DNA of 20,931 bases from an uncultured Lachnospiraceae bacterium (GTDB taxonomy: Bacteria > Bacillota > Clostridia > Lachnospirales > Lachnospiraceae): contig CAJUSQ010000040.1 in the NCBI GenBank assembly GCA_910588885.1, positions 1-20,931 on the forward strand. The letters are read 5' to 3'. A program made the position numbers and the translations under genes. A model generated the notes under the pieces. It did not search any database and was not told where the DNA came from. It saw only the letters and a list, made by a program, of their open reading frames with translations. This document shows positions 1 through 6,712 of the stretch, piece by piece; the first letter of the stretch is position 1; every line of letters starts with the position of its first letter.

Positions 1-24
1 TAAGGCAACTTTAAATAGGCCGGA

Positions 25-63
25 TTCGTTACTGTGAACACCATGGGTGTGAACGGTAACGGA
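25..63. repeat. Long imperfect hairpin at left edge
   Basis: Bases 25-35 pair with 53-63 (11 bp, two G-T wobbles). A symmetrical GA/GA internal loop at 36-37 and 51-52 could form tandem sheared G-A pairs. Bases 38-42 then pair with 46-50 around a three-base loop. No T-run follows, so it is not a plain intrinsic terminator. It lies upstream of the first gene, or downstream of a gene outside the window. It could be a dispersed intergenic repeat or a leader structure; only one copy was seen here. Confidence 0.5.
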
Positions 64-99
64 CCGTAAGAAAATTGGCCCGGATTTCACAGGAAATCA

Positions 100-128
100 T
101 GGAAATTTTATGAAATGTATGAGATAAT
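100..128 (+). promoter_or_regulatory. Possible promoter of the esterase gene
   Basis: TGGAAA at 100-105 and GATAAT at 123-128 are separated by 17 bases, a fair sigma-A match, with transcription expected near 135. A purine-rich AGGAGGG at 129-135 lies too far from the ATG at 217 to serve it. This is a weak call from hexamer matching only. Confidence 0.3.
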
Positions 129-216
129 AGGAGGGTAGTATAAGGATTTGTGCCTGCCCAAAAGCAATCGCGAGGCAAAGGGAGTGTGCAGGCAGCTGCA
201 GAAAGAGGGGAAATGC

Positions 217-1161
217 ATGAGAATTGAAACAATACGTTTATGGGAAGACCGGAAAGATGTGGAGCTTACGATGTTTTTACATATCCCGGATCCGTTATTA
301 CAGGCGCCTGCCCGTAAGCCCGCAGTCATCGTATGTCCCGGCGGGGCTTACCAGACCTGCCCAAGGCATGGAAACGAAGGAGATCCGGTGGCGATGGCGT
401 TTGCCATTGACGGTTATCAGGCATTTGTGCTGGAATACAGTGTAGCATCGAAAGCGCCCGAAGGGCTGACCCGGCTGCCGGCTCCGCTTTTTGATTTGGG
501 AAAAGCCATTCTGACGATTCGGGAACATGCAAAAGAGTGGGATGTGGACGAAGAGAAAATAACGATTGCAGGGTTTTCTGCCGGGGCGCATCTTTGCAGC
601 ATGTATGCCGCTACCTGGCATACGGAGCTGATCGCGGGACATTTTGGCTGCGAGGCGGCTGTGCTGAAGCCGATGGCTGCTCTTCTCATCTATGGACTGC
701 ATGATTATGTGCTGCAGGAAGCCTACAATGATGGCCATCCGTCTTTTTTGACGGAACAGGATATCAACACGCCCATATTCGGCAGCGCTCATCCGCCGAA
801 GGAAGTACTGGAAGCCTGCAGCCCCATATGCCAGGCAACGATCAATATGCCTCCGGTATTTTTGGCGGCTGCTGCGGACGACGGCCTGGTGCCCGCCATG
901 CATACGCTCCGCCTGGCAGAGAAGCTGCAGAGCATAGGGGTGCCATACGAATGCCATCTGTTCCAATATGGAGAACATGGGTTTGCCCTTGGACGAAATC
1001 TTTTTGAACCTTATAAGCAGGAGCTGGCCCATGCCTGCGCACAGTGGCTGCCCCTGGCAAAAGTATTTCTGATGCATCTGATTTCTCCGGAAACCTTAAA
1101 GCCGGAGGAGAACCCTTTTTTGAATCTACAGCCGGTACAGCGGGATTCAAAAAAGGAATGA
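217..1161 (+). CDS. Alpha/beta-hydrolase esterase (acetylxylan-esterase-like)
   Basis: This is a 314-residue serine hydrolase, cytoplasmic because no signal peptide is present. The oxyanion-hole motif CPGGAY is at residues 40-45. The nucleophile elbow GFSAG (119-123) gives Ser121. The acid is probably Asp222 in DDGLVP, and the base His254 in GEHGF. The arrangement fits the BD-FAE/acetyl-xylan esterase-like group that removes acyl groups from plant or host glycans; the substrate cannot be read from sequence. The ATG at 217 is chosen because GAGGGG lies six bases upstream and the MRIETIRLW start suits the family. A TTG at 148 would add 23 unfamiliar residues. The aldo/keto reductase gene follows after 34 bases, so the two are probably cotranscribed. 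Confidence 0.85.
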   Translation: MRIETIRLWEDRKDVELTMFLHIPDPLLQAPARKPAVIVCPGGAYQTCPRHGNEGDPVAMAFAIDGYQAFVLEYSVASKAPEGLTRLPAPLFDLGKAILTIREHAKEWDVDEEKITIAGFSAGAHLCSMYAATWHTELIAGHFGCEAAVLKPMAALLIYGLHDYVLQEAYNDGHPSFLTEQDINTPIFGSAHPPKEVLEACSPICQATINMPPVFLAAAADDGLVPAMHTLRLAEKLQSIGVPYECHLFQYGEHGFALGRNLFEPYKQELAHACAQWLPLAKVFLMHLISPETLKPEENPFLNLQPVQRDSKKE

Positions 1162-1195
1162 CAGCAGTGAACCATAACAAAGAGGAGGAACAGCA

Positions 1196-2326
1196 ATGAT
1201 TTATAAGGAATTTCAGGATCTGAAATTATCGGCGTTGGGGCTGGGGGCCATGCGTTTGCCTGTAATCGACGGCGATACGTCCAGGATTGATGAAGGAAAA
1301 ACAAGAGAAATGGTTTCCTATGCTATGAATCATGGTATTAATTACTATGATACGGCGTGGGGATATCATAATGGGAATTCCGAGCCGGTGTTGGGGAAAA
1401 TCCTTGGGGAATATCCCCGGGAAACGTTTTATCTGGCATCCAAATTTCCGGGGTATGACCTTGCCAATATGGATAAGGTGGAGGAAATATTTGAAAAGCA
1501 GCTGGAAAGATGCGGCGTGGAATATTTTGATTTTTACCTGTTCCACAATGTGTGCGAGATGAATATCGACGCTTATCTGGATGAAAAATACGGGATCTAT
1601 GAGTATTTGATAAAGCAGAAGCAGAATGGCCGGATCCGGCACCTGGGTTTTTCTGCCCATGGCAGTTATGATACAATGAAACGGTTCCTGGATGCCTATG
1701 GGGCAGATTTGGAGTTCTGCCAGATTCAGCTGAACTGGCTGGATTGGTCTTTCCAGGATGCAAAAGCAAAGGTGGGGCTTTTAAATGAATACAAGCTTCC
1801 GGTTTGGGTGATGGAGCCCCTGCGCGGAGGAAAGCTGGCAGCCCTTGCCGATGAATATACAACGAAGCTGCGCAGCCTTCGGCCCGATGAAAGCACACCT
1901 GCCTGGGCCTTCCGGTTCCTGCAGTCCATCGGGAATGTTACGATGATACTTTCCGGAATGTCAAATGAGGAGCAGTTAAGGGAAAATATCCGTACCTTCG
2001 AGACGGAAGCCCCTTTGAACCAGGAGGAGACCGGGGTTTTGCTTTCTGTCGCAGATACGATTCTGGGAGAAAAGACCCTTGCCTGTACGGCCTGCCGTTA
2101 TTGTACCAGCCATTGTCCGAAAGAATTGGACATCCCAATGCTGTTGGAGCTGTACAATGAGCATTCCTTTACCGAAGGCGGGTTTTTGGCTCCCATGGCA
2201 TTGATGGCGCTGCCGAAAGAGAAGCATCCGACCTCTTGTATCGGCTGTAAGAGCTGTGAAGCGGTCTGCCCGCAGCAATTGAAAATTTCCCAGGCAATGG
2301 CGGATTTTGCCGGAAGGTTAGAATAG
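1196..2326 (+). CDS. Aldo/keto reductase with C-terminal 2x[4Fe-4S] ferredoxin domain
   Basis: This 376-residue protein has an AKR TIM barrel (about 1-280) followed by a ferredoxin-like tail. The AKR tetrad is visible: Asp52 and Tyr57 (YDTAWGY), Lys83 (ASKFP) and His117 (LFHN). The tail has two cysteine sets, 297/300/303/307 and 348/351/354/358, each CxxCxxCxxxCP, typical of two [4Fe-4S] clusters. This is the COG1453 architecture of anaerobes, where electrons may pass between the barrel and a ferredoxin-type partner. The natural substrate is not known for the family. AAGAGGAGG lies a few bases before the ATG. It probably forms an operon with the preceding esterase, and a terminator hairpin follows about 30 bases after the stop. 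Confidence 0.92.
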   Translation: MIYKEFQDLKLSALGLGAMRLPVIDGDTSRIDEGKTREMVSYAMNHGINYYDTAWGYHNGNSEPVLGKILGEYPRETFYLASKFPGYDLANMDKVEEIFEKQLERCGVEYFDFYLFHNVCEMNIDAYLDEKYGIYEYLIKQKQNGRIRHLGFSAHGSYDTMKRFLDAYGADLEFCQIQLNWLDWSFQDAKAKVGLLNEYKLPVWVMEPLRGGKLAALADEYTTKLRSLRPDESTPAWAFRFLQSIGNVTMILSGMSNEEQLRENIRTFETEAPLNQEETGVLLSVADTILGEKTLACTACRYCTSHCPKELDIPMLLELYNEHSFTEGGFLAPMALMALPKEKHPTSCIGCKSCEAVCPQQLKISQAMADFAGRLE

Positions 2327-2356
2327 GGAAAAAGGAATCACCATAAAAAGGGTACA

Positions 2357-2397
2357 AAAGGAGTATCGCAAAGAACGGCGGTACTTCTTTTTGTATT
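2357..2397 (+). terminator. Intrinsic terminator after the aldo/keto reductase
   Basis: Bases 2357-2369 pair with 2378-2390 over 13 bp, including two G-U wobbles, around an eight-base loop. The run TTCTTTTTG ends the 3' arm. It closes the esterase-reductase unit. Confidence 0.8.
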
Positions 2398-2482
2398 TGG
2401 AAGAAGAGAATCACGGTTGTTTTTTGCGTCTTACTTGCTACAAAGTACCGGATTCTGAATATAAAAACTTGGCAAAAGGGAT

Positions 2483-2510
2483 TGTATTTTGATTTGAGAA
2501 GTGCTATAGT
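2483..2510 (+). promoter_or_regulatory. Extended -10 promoter for the chemotaxis receptor
   Basis: TTGTAT (2483-2488) and TATAGT (2505-2510) are spaced by 16 bases, and TGC directly before the -10 gives an extended -10. Transcription would begin near 2517, leaving a leader of about 110 bases. In that leader ACCATAA and TTATGGT form a seven-base stem around 2529-2549. I do not recognise a known riboswitch in it; in particular it lacks the c-di-GMP-I core that often precedes clostridial chemotaxis receptors. Confidence 0.55.
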
Positions 2511-2624
2511 GAAATACAGATTGTCCATACCATAATCTTGAGTTATGGTACTCAGAGAGTATTAGGGTAGTACATTGGCATCAGAATATAGTGTGTATTC
2601 CAGCTGTCAGGGAAAAAGAACCGT

Positions 2625-4346
2625 ATGAAAAAAGTTACGAGGGGTTGGGTGAATTTCATGTTTGAAAAGATTACGAAGATGAAAGTGGAAAAGAAACTGA
2701 AGTATTGTTTTACATTAGTTGTAATAGTTGCCAGTATTTCCGGAATATTAGGACTGCTCATGCTTTTGCGCAGTGACATTAACTATAGTAAGGCATTGGT
2801 AACGAATGGTTTTTCACAAGGTGAGATTGGGATTTTCAGTACATATTTAAACAAGGAACCGTCGATTGTACGGGAAATGATTTTGGTGAAGGATCCTGAA
2901 GAAGTGGCAGAGTCCCAGGCAGAGTTGAAGGAGATTCAGGCCAAGACCAATGAAGCGGTTCAGATTATGGTGGAGCATTGTAATACATCGGAAGAGAAGG
3001 AATATATTGCCGTGATTTCCGATACACTTCCGAAATACCGGGAAATATTTGGACAAGTAGCGGATCTTGCCGTAAATAACCGGGATGAGGAAGCGTTTGA
3101 GCTTTTGCAGACCCAGGGCAAGCCCATACTGAAAGAGCTTACCGATGCCGTAGAAGGGCTGATTGATTTAAATGTAGAGATGGGAAATGACGTTTCTTCT
3201 ACATTGAGTATGCAGACTTATATTATTTTAGCCGTAATGCTTCTTATTATATGTGGGGCTGTTGGGGTGTCTATGTGGTTTGCGGGCCGTGTAGCCCGGC
3301 TGTTTGCGGAACCGATCAACCATGTGAAGGAAGCGTCGGCGAAACTGGCGGAAGGAAATCTGGATCTTGAGATTGAAATGATGTATCCGGATGAAGTTGG
3401 GGAAATGACCGAGTCTTTCCGGAAAGCTACGGATATGCTGAAGCTGTATATCCGTGAATTAAGCCGCGGACTGGGTGAAGTGGCCAAAGGGAATTTCAAC
3501 ATTTCTACGGATGTAGAGTTTAAGGGTGATTTTAAGGTATTGGAAGAAGCGATAGAAACGATTGTCGGGTCTTTGAACACAACGATGGGGAATATCCTGG
3601 AATCCTCGGAACAGGTTGCCTTAGGCGCTACCCAGATGGCGGAGAGTGCTCAGGCACTGGCAGAAGGAGCTACGGATCAGGCCGGGTCCGTACAGGAATT
3701 GACGGCAACGATGCAGAGCATCACGGAAGCAGTGGTAAACAGCTCCGAGAAGGCGAAGGAGTCTTATCTTAGGGCGGAGGATTTCCGGAACGATGCGGAA
3801 GAGAGCAATGAAGATATCCGGCAGCTGAATATTGCCATGGAGCGGATTAACGACACTTCCAAGGAAATTGCAAATATTATTTCGGCGATTGAAGATATTG
3901 CATCCCAGACCAATCTGCTGTCCCTGAACGCTTCCATTGAAGCGGCGAGGGCAGGGGAAGCCGGAAGGGGATTTGCAGTAGTTGCGGATCAGATTGGAAA
4001 GCTGGCTTCCGACAGCGCCAATTCTGCAATTAATACCAAGAAGCTGATTGAGCATTCCATTCAGGAGATTGAGCACGGGAACGAAATTGTGGCAAAGGCA
4101 ACTACAGCGATTGAATCCGTAATCGGAGGGATACAGGAGCTTGCCGTATCAACCAATGAAATCAGTGAATTGTCCGGCGCTCAGGCAGAAGCCATGCGGC
4201 AGCTGGAGCAGGGGGTAGAACAGATTGCGGAAGTCATTCAGAGCAATTCCGCAGCGGCTCAGGAAACGTCGGCAACCAGTGAAGAACTGTCTGCCCAGTC
4301 TGAGAATCTGGAAGCCTTAGTGGGACAGTTTACCTTGAGAGGATAG
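2625..4346 (+). CDS. Methyl-accepting chemotaxis protein
   Basis: This 573-residue transmembrane chemoreceptor would signal to a CheA/CheW array. A short cytoplasmic N-terminus leads into TM1 (about 28-49). An extracytoplasmic helical region (50-198) resembles the four-helix-bundle MCP sensor. TM2 (199-220) precedes a HAMP domain (about 220-275) and a long coiled-coil signalling domain. The conserved hairpin tip is at about 424-453 (DIASQTNLLSLNASIEAARA). No C-terminal CheR-docking pentapeptide is seen. The ligand is unknown. The start is uncertain: ATG 2625, GTG 2649 and ATG 2658 are in frame, and the last gives MFEKITKMK, a common receptor beginning. No other chemotaxis gene is nearby, so it is an orphan receptor with its own promoter and terminator. 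Confidence 0.95.
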   Translation: MKKVTRGWVNFMFEKITKMKVEKKLKYCFTLVVIVASISGILGLLMLLRSDINYSKALVTNGFSQGEIGIFSTYLNKEPSIVREMILVKDPEEVAESQAELKEIQAKTNEAVQIMVEHCNTSEEKEYIAVISDTLPKYREIFGQVADLAVNNRDEEAFELLQTQGKPILKELTDAVEGLIDLNVEMGNDVSSTLSMQTYIILAVMLLIICGAVGVSMWFAGRVARLFAEPINHVKEASAKLAEGNLDLEIEMMYPDEVGEMTESFRKATDMLKLYIRELSRGLGEVAKGNFNISTDVEFKGDFKVLEEAIETIVGSLNTTMGNILESSEQVALGATQMAESAQALAEGATDQAGSVQELTATMQSITEAVVNSSEKAKESYLRAEDFRNDAEESNEDIRQLNIAMERINDTSKEIANIISAIEDIASQTNLLSLNASIEAARAGEAGRGFAVVADQIGKLASDSANSAINTKKLIEHSIQEIEHGNEIVAKATTAIESVIGGIQELAVSTNEISELSGAQAEAMRQLEQGVEQIAEVIQSNSAAAQETSATSEELSAQSENLEALVGQFTLRG

Positions 4347-4384
4347 AGTCAGACGGAAACAGACGGAAAATGTATTTGGAGTAC

Positions 4385-4435
4385 AAAAAGCAGGAGGATG
4401 ATCGAATATACGTTCGATCATCCTCCTGCTTTTTT
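4385..4435. terminator. Perfect bidirectional terminator
   Basis: Bases 4385-4406 and 4413-4434 form an uninterrupted 22-bp stem around TATACG. An A-run begins the left arm and a T-run ends the right arm, so it can stop transcription from both strands. It separates the chemotaxis receptor from the convergent GNAT gene. Confidence 0.92.
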
Positions 4436-4493
4436 GACCGGAATCCCAGGGAAGGGACAGGAGTGTGTTTATTCCGGCAGGGTCTTCGATTTT

Positions 4494-4515
4494 CGAAAAT
4501 TCATTCGAATTTTCG
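4494..4515. repeat. Short hairpin beyond the GNAT stop codon
   Basis: CGAAAATT (4494-4501) and AATTTTCG (4508-4515) form an 8-bp stem with a six-base loop. It lies just downstream of the minus-strand GNAT gene. No U-run follows on that strand, so a terminator role is not supported. Confidence 0.35.
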
Positions 4516-4524
4516 GAGAAGGTC

Positions 4525-4902
4525 TTATATTTGTTCGATAAAATGTGTATCATACATATTCCAGTATCTTTGGTACACCCGGTCTTCCTGCCCGTCAAGA
4601 TTTAACTGGTACATACGAAACAGAACAGGAAAATCTTTGGGCTGCTCATGGCTGTCATTTTGATCTGCCGTTATATATCCAATCGGGTCGTTCTTTTCCT
4701 TGAAACAGATTGCAAAGCAGTATGCGTTGTTTGCAAACCGTTGTTCGTAGAAATTCCTGGTTTCCTCCATATTTTTTACAGGAAACCAGGGTAAAAAAGT
4801 GTTGACCTCTTCATCTCTCAAAAGTGCAAAGAGTGCATCCATATCGCTTTTATGAAAATTCCGCAATATAAGCCGTTCTGTTTCCAGTCTTAGATGATCC
4901 AT
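4525..4902 (-). CDS. GNAT acetyltransferase with internal deletion, probably inactive
   Basis: This 125-residue product has the N-terminus of a RimJ/RimL-type N-acetyltransferase (RLETERLILRNF, then GYITADQNDSHE to residue 86). It jumps straight to the C-terminal stretch RMYQLNLDG...RVYQRYWNMY seen in full-length relatives. From memory of the family, about 55-60 residues are missing, namely the strand/helix holding the pyrophosphate-binding R/QxxGxG/A motif. Full-length members are about 170-185 residues. The frame is preserved, so the ORF stays open, but acetyl-CoA binding should be lost. The ATG at 4902 is chosen because GGAGG (complement of 4910-4914) lies seven bases upstream; an upstream in-frame ATG at 5022 adds 40 unlikely residues. 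It is convergent with the chemotaxis gene. Confidence 0.7.
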   Translation of the reverse strand: MDHLRLETERLILRNFHKSDMDALFALLRDEEVNTFLPWFPVKNMEETRNFYEQRFANNAYCFAICFKEKNDPIGYITADQNDSHEQPKDFPVLFRMYQLNLDGQEDRVYQRYWNMYDTHFIEQI

Positions 4903-5002
4903 AATCGTTCCTCCGTAAAAAGCCTGCTTTTGCTGCAGTGCCTTAAGAATAGCTGTTTTAACGATATGCCAAAGATGCGTCTGTATCAATAGATTTTCTG
5001 TA

Positions 5003-5030
5003 AACATAAAATAATGAAACATAAAATCAA
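5003..5030 (-). promoter_or_regulatory. Possible promoter of the GNAT gene
   Basis: On the minus strand TTGATT (complement of 5025-5030) and TATGTT (complement of 5003-5008) are spaced by 16 bases. This would give a leader of roughly 95 bases before the ATG at 4902. The region is AT-rich, so chance matches are likely. Confidence 0.3.
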
Positions 5031-5127
5031 GTCAATCATTTCGGAATTCTGCATAAAACAACTCTGAAAGAATGCATTGAGCGGCTCCGAAAAATATGCT
5101 GAAATAAAATCATAAGGAGAAATGAAA

Positions 5128-5682
5128 ATGGAAGAAAGCAAAACAACCAATACGCCCTATGACGACGTGTTCCGGACGCTGCTGAATGACTGCAGCAGTT
5201 TGATACTTCCGGTGATGAAAGTCCAGCACTATACGATAGAGGAAATCTTTGAGAAAAATTTACTGTTTCTGATTCCGTTTTATATTTTCACCCATGAGAA
5301 ACGGTTCCCGGAATATGAAAGGGACCGGAAGAGATTGGAGCAAATGAAACAGGAGTATGACCGGATCAAAGAAAAGCTGGAGGAAAGCTTGGAGCAGGGA
5401 GCGATCAGTGAATATGCCAAATGTACGATTATGGATATGTCGTCAAAGGTACTGGAGCACATTGCGAAGAAATAGGAAGCAGTAAAGGAAGGAGTGAAAG
5501 AGGTAATGGGAGGAAAAGTTCTGGAGTATGAGGCGAAATGGATTAAGAGAGAGTGTCTCATAGAAGGACGTGAAGAAGGTCTTATGAAGGGAAGAGAAGA
5601 GGGAAGAGAAGAAGGCATAAGAGGAACGGTATCCGTATTAAGGGAATTGGGGATTCCGGTACAGACAAAAAAGTATTTATAA
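5128..5682 (+). pseudogene. Rpn-family PD-(D/E)XK nuclease/transposase remnant
   Basis: The first ORF (to the TAG at 5473-5475) begins MEESKTTNTPYDDVFRTLLND, typical of the Rpn/PD-(D/E)XK nuclease-family transposases abundant in Lachnospiraceae. After SLILPV it jumps to MKVQHYTIEEIFEKNLLF, which in intact relatives lies far downstream, so the nuclease core with its catalytic acidic/Lys residues is gone. The reading frame continues past the amber codon in the same phase (KEGVKEVMGGKVLEYEAK, then charged GREEGREEG repeats) to 5682, showing that one gene was split by a nonsense change. The C-terminal end also looks shortened. The second ATG (5128) has AAGGAG eight bases upstream and is preferred over 5122. 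It is not expected to be functional. Confidence 0.82.
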
Positions 5683-5705
5683 AGTATTTACATAATGTAA
5701 GAATA

Positions 5706-5756
5706 TAAAAAGAATCAGCATGTTCACTGACAGGAGTGTGATGCTGATTCTTTTTA
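5706..5756. terminator. Bidirectional terminator
   Basis: Bases 5706-5721 pair with 5741-5756 in a 16-bp perfect stem, with A-run and T-run ends. The 19-base loop can pair further internally (CACT with AGTG). It separates the Rpn remnant from the convergent AraC gene. Confidence 0.88.
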
Positions 5757-5790
5757 TGGAAAAATATTGGGGTTTTGCCGGATTGAGGAT

Positions 5791-6600
5791 TTAAAACCCC
5801 TCCCTCCGATATTCCCTGGGGGAAATCCCTTCCTGTTTTTTGAAAAACCGGGAAAAATAAAAGGGGTCTGAAAAACCCAGCAGTTCCGAAACCTTACAAA
5901 TCGGCAGATCCGTATGCAGAAGCATATGCCGGGCTTTCTGCAGGAGAAGATATTCCATATATTCCTTCAGCCCGAAGCCGGTATCCTTTCGAAAGGAGCG
6001 GGATAGAAGGTGAGGAGCCGTATGAAGGGCGTCTGCCAGTTCCGAAATCCGCAGATTGGCGGACAAGTGTTTGGACAGGTAGCCCAGTACCTGCTGCTGA
6101 CGATAGAAGCCCTGGAAATAATGGAGATAATCCGTTTCGTCCACGGTTTCCTGAAAGAAACGGCGGATAATATCCCAGATAAGAGCCTTTAGGGACAGCA
6201 GGCCGGACAGGGATTCCTTTTTAGCTTCCTCCAGTAAGACGTTCAAAAAATCCATGGGACAGGGCAGGGAACGGAAGGTGGGAAGCGGGCTGAACAAATC
6301 TACGCCCGGAAGGAGCTCCAGATTAAAATGCAGATAGAATTTACGGATTACCGAGGTGCAGGCATAGGAGAAGCAAAAGCCGGCGGGAATCAGGTACATA
6401 TACCCGGGCTGAAAGGCCCAGCAGCCCTGTTTGCTGGCAAAAGAAGCTTCTCCGTCTATAATAAAGTACAGACGGTTGAAGGGGGAGACCATATCCGGAT
6501 GGCGCCAGGTACGGTCCCCGGTAAAAAGCCCATGCTCTAAAATCGTCAAATCCAGGTTGTTCCATGCGTCGTTCAAAGAAGAAAAGGTTTTAATATTCAT
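5791..6600 (-). CDS. AraC-family transcriptional regulator
   Basis: This 269-residue regulator has an N-terminal cupin-like ligand-sensing half (about 20-110) and a C-terminal AraC DNA-binding half with two helix-turn-helix units (about 183-205 and 233-257). The signature region LGFSDPFYFSRFFKKQEGISPREYR is at about 241-265. It is transcribed divergently from the GH29 fucosidase with 112 bases between the start codons. The simplest reading is that it activates that gene in response to a sugar, perhaps fucose or a fucosylated glycan, but the ligand is inferred only from context. The ATG at 6600 is the natural start; only a weak purine-rich site (AGAAAGATGGA) precedes it. Confidence 0.92.
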   Translation of the reverse strand: MNIKTFSSLNDAWNNLDLTILEHGLFTGDRTWRHPDMVSPFNRLYFIIDGEASFASKQGCWAFQPGYMYLIPAGFCFSYACTSVIRKFYLHFNLELLPGVDLFSPLPTFRSLPCPMDFLNVLLEEAKKESLSGLLSLKALIWDIIRRFFQETVDETDYLHYFQGFYRQQQVLGYLSKHLSANLRISELADALHTAPHLLSRSFRKDTGFGLKEYMEYLLLQKARHMLLHTDLPICKVSELLGFSDPFYFSRFFKKQEGISPREYRREGF

Positions 6601-6635
6601 TCAAAAAGTCCATCTTTCTGTACAAAAATGCCATG

Positions 6636-6656
6636 TACTAATGTTTCTTGTTAGTA
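6636..6656. promoter_or_regulatory. Candidate operator between araC-type gene and fucosidase
   Basis: TACTAA (6636-6641) and TTAGTA (6651-6656) form a perfect 6+6 dyad with nine bases between, and TGTAC occurs twice just beside it (6620-6624, 6634-6638). The site lies between the two divergent genes and overlaps the -10 of the regulator promoter. It could be a binding site for the AraC protein; AraC sites are usually direct repeats, so this is tentative. Confidence 0.35.
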
Positions 6657-6680
6657 TATCATAACTATTGCAAAAAACAA
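6653..6680 (-). promoter_or_regulatory. Probable promoter of the AraC-family gene
   Basis: On the minus strand TTGTTT (complement of 6675-6680) and TATACT (complement of 6653-6658) are 16 bases apart. This places the start near 6646 and gives a leader of about 46 bases. It overlaps the TACTAA/TTAGTA dyad, which would suit autoregulation. Confidence 0.45.
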
Positions 6681-6712
6681 ATGGATTTCAGAAAATGGAG
6701 GAGGATTTTAAA

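Noticed and set aside
150..227. 25-codon GTG-initiated mini-ORF after AGGAGGG, overlapping the esterase start
   Set aside because: The spacing to the SD is long and the peptide (VPAQKQSRGKG...) has no recognisable feature; it could only be a leader peptide and nothing else supports it.
298..1077. Long minus-strand open frame antisense to the esterase gene
   Set aside because: It has no family features or ribosome site, and the plus-strand frame encodes a clear alpha/beta hydrolase.
5560..5640. Repeated GREEGREEG-coding tract as an independent repeat element
   Set aside because: It is the normal charged C-terminal tail of the Rpn-family gene, so it is explained by the pseudogene.
4525..5756. 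Toxin-antitoxin or defence island made of the GNAT and small ORF
   Set aside because: A GNAT next to a small gene can suggest a TA pair, but there is no RHH antitoxin, the genes are convergent-side remnants on opposite strands, and both have lost catalytic segments.
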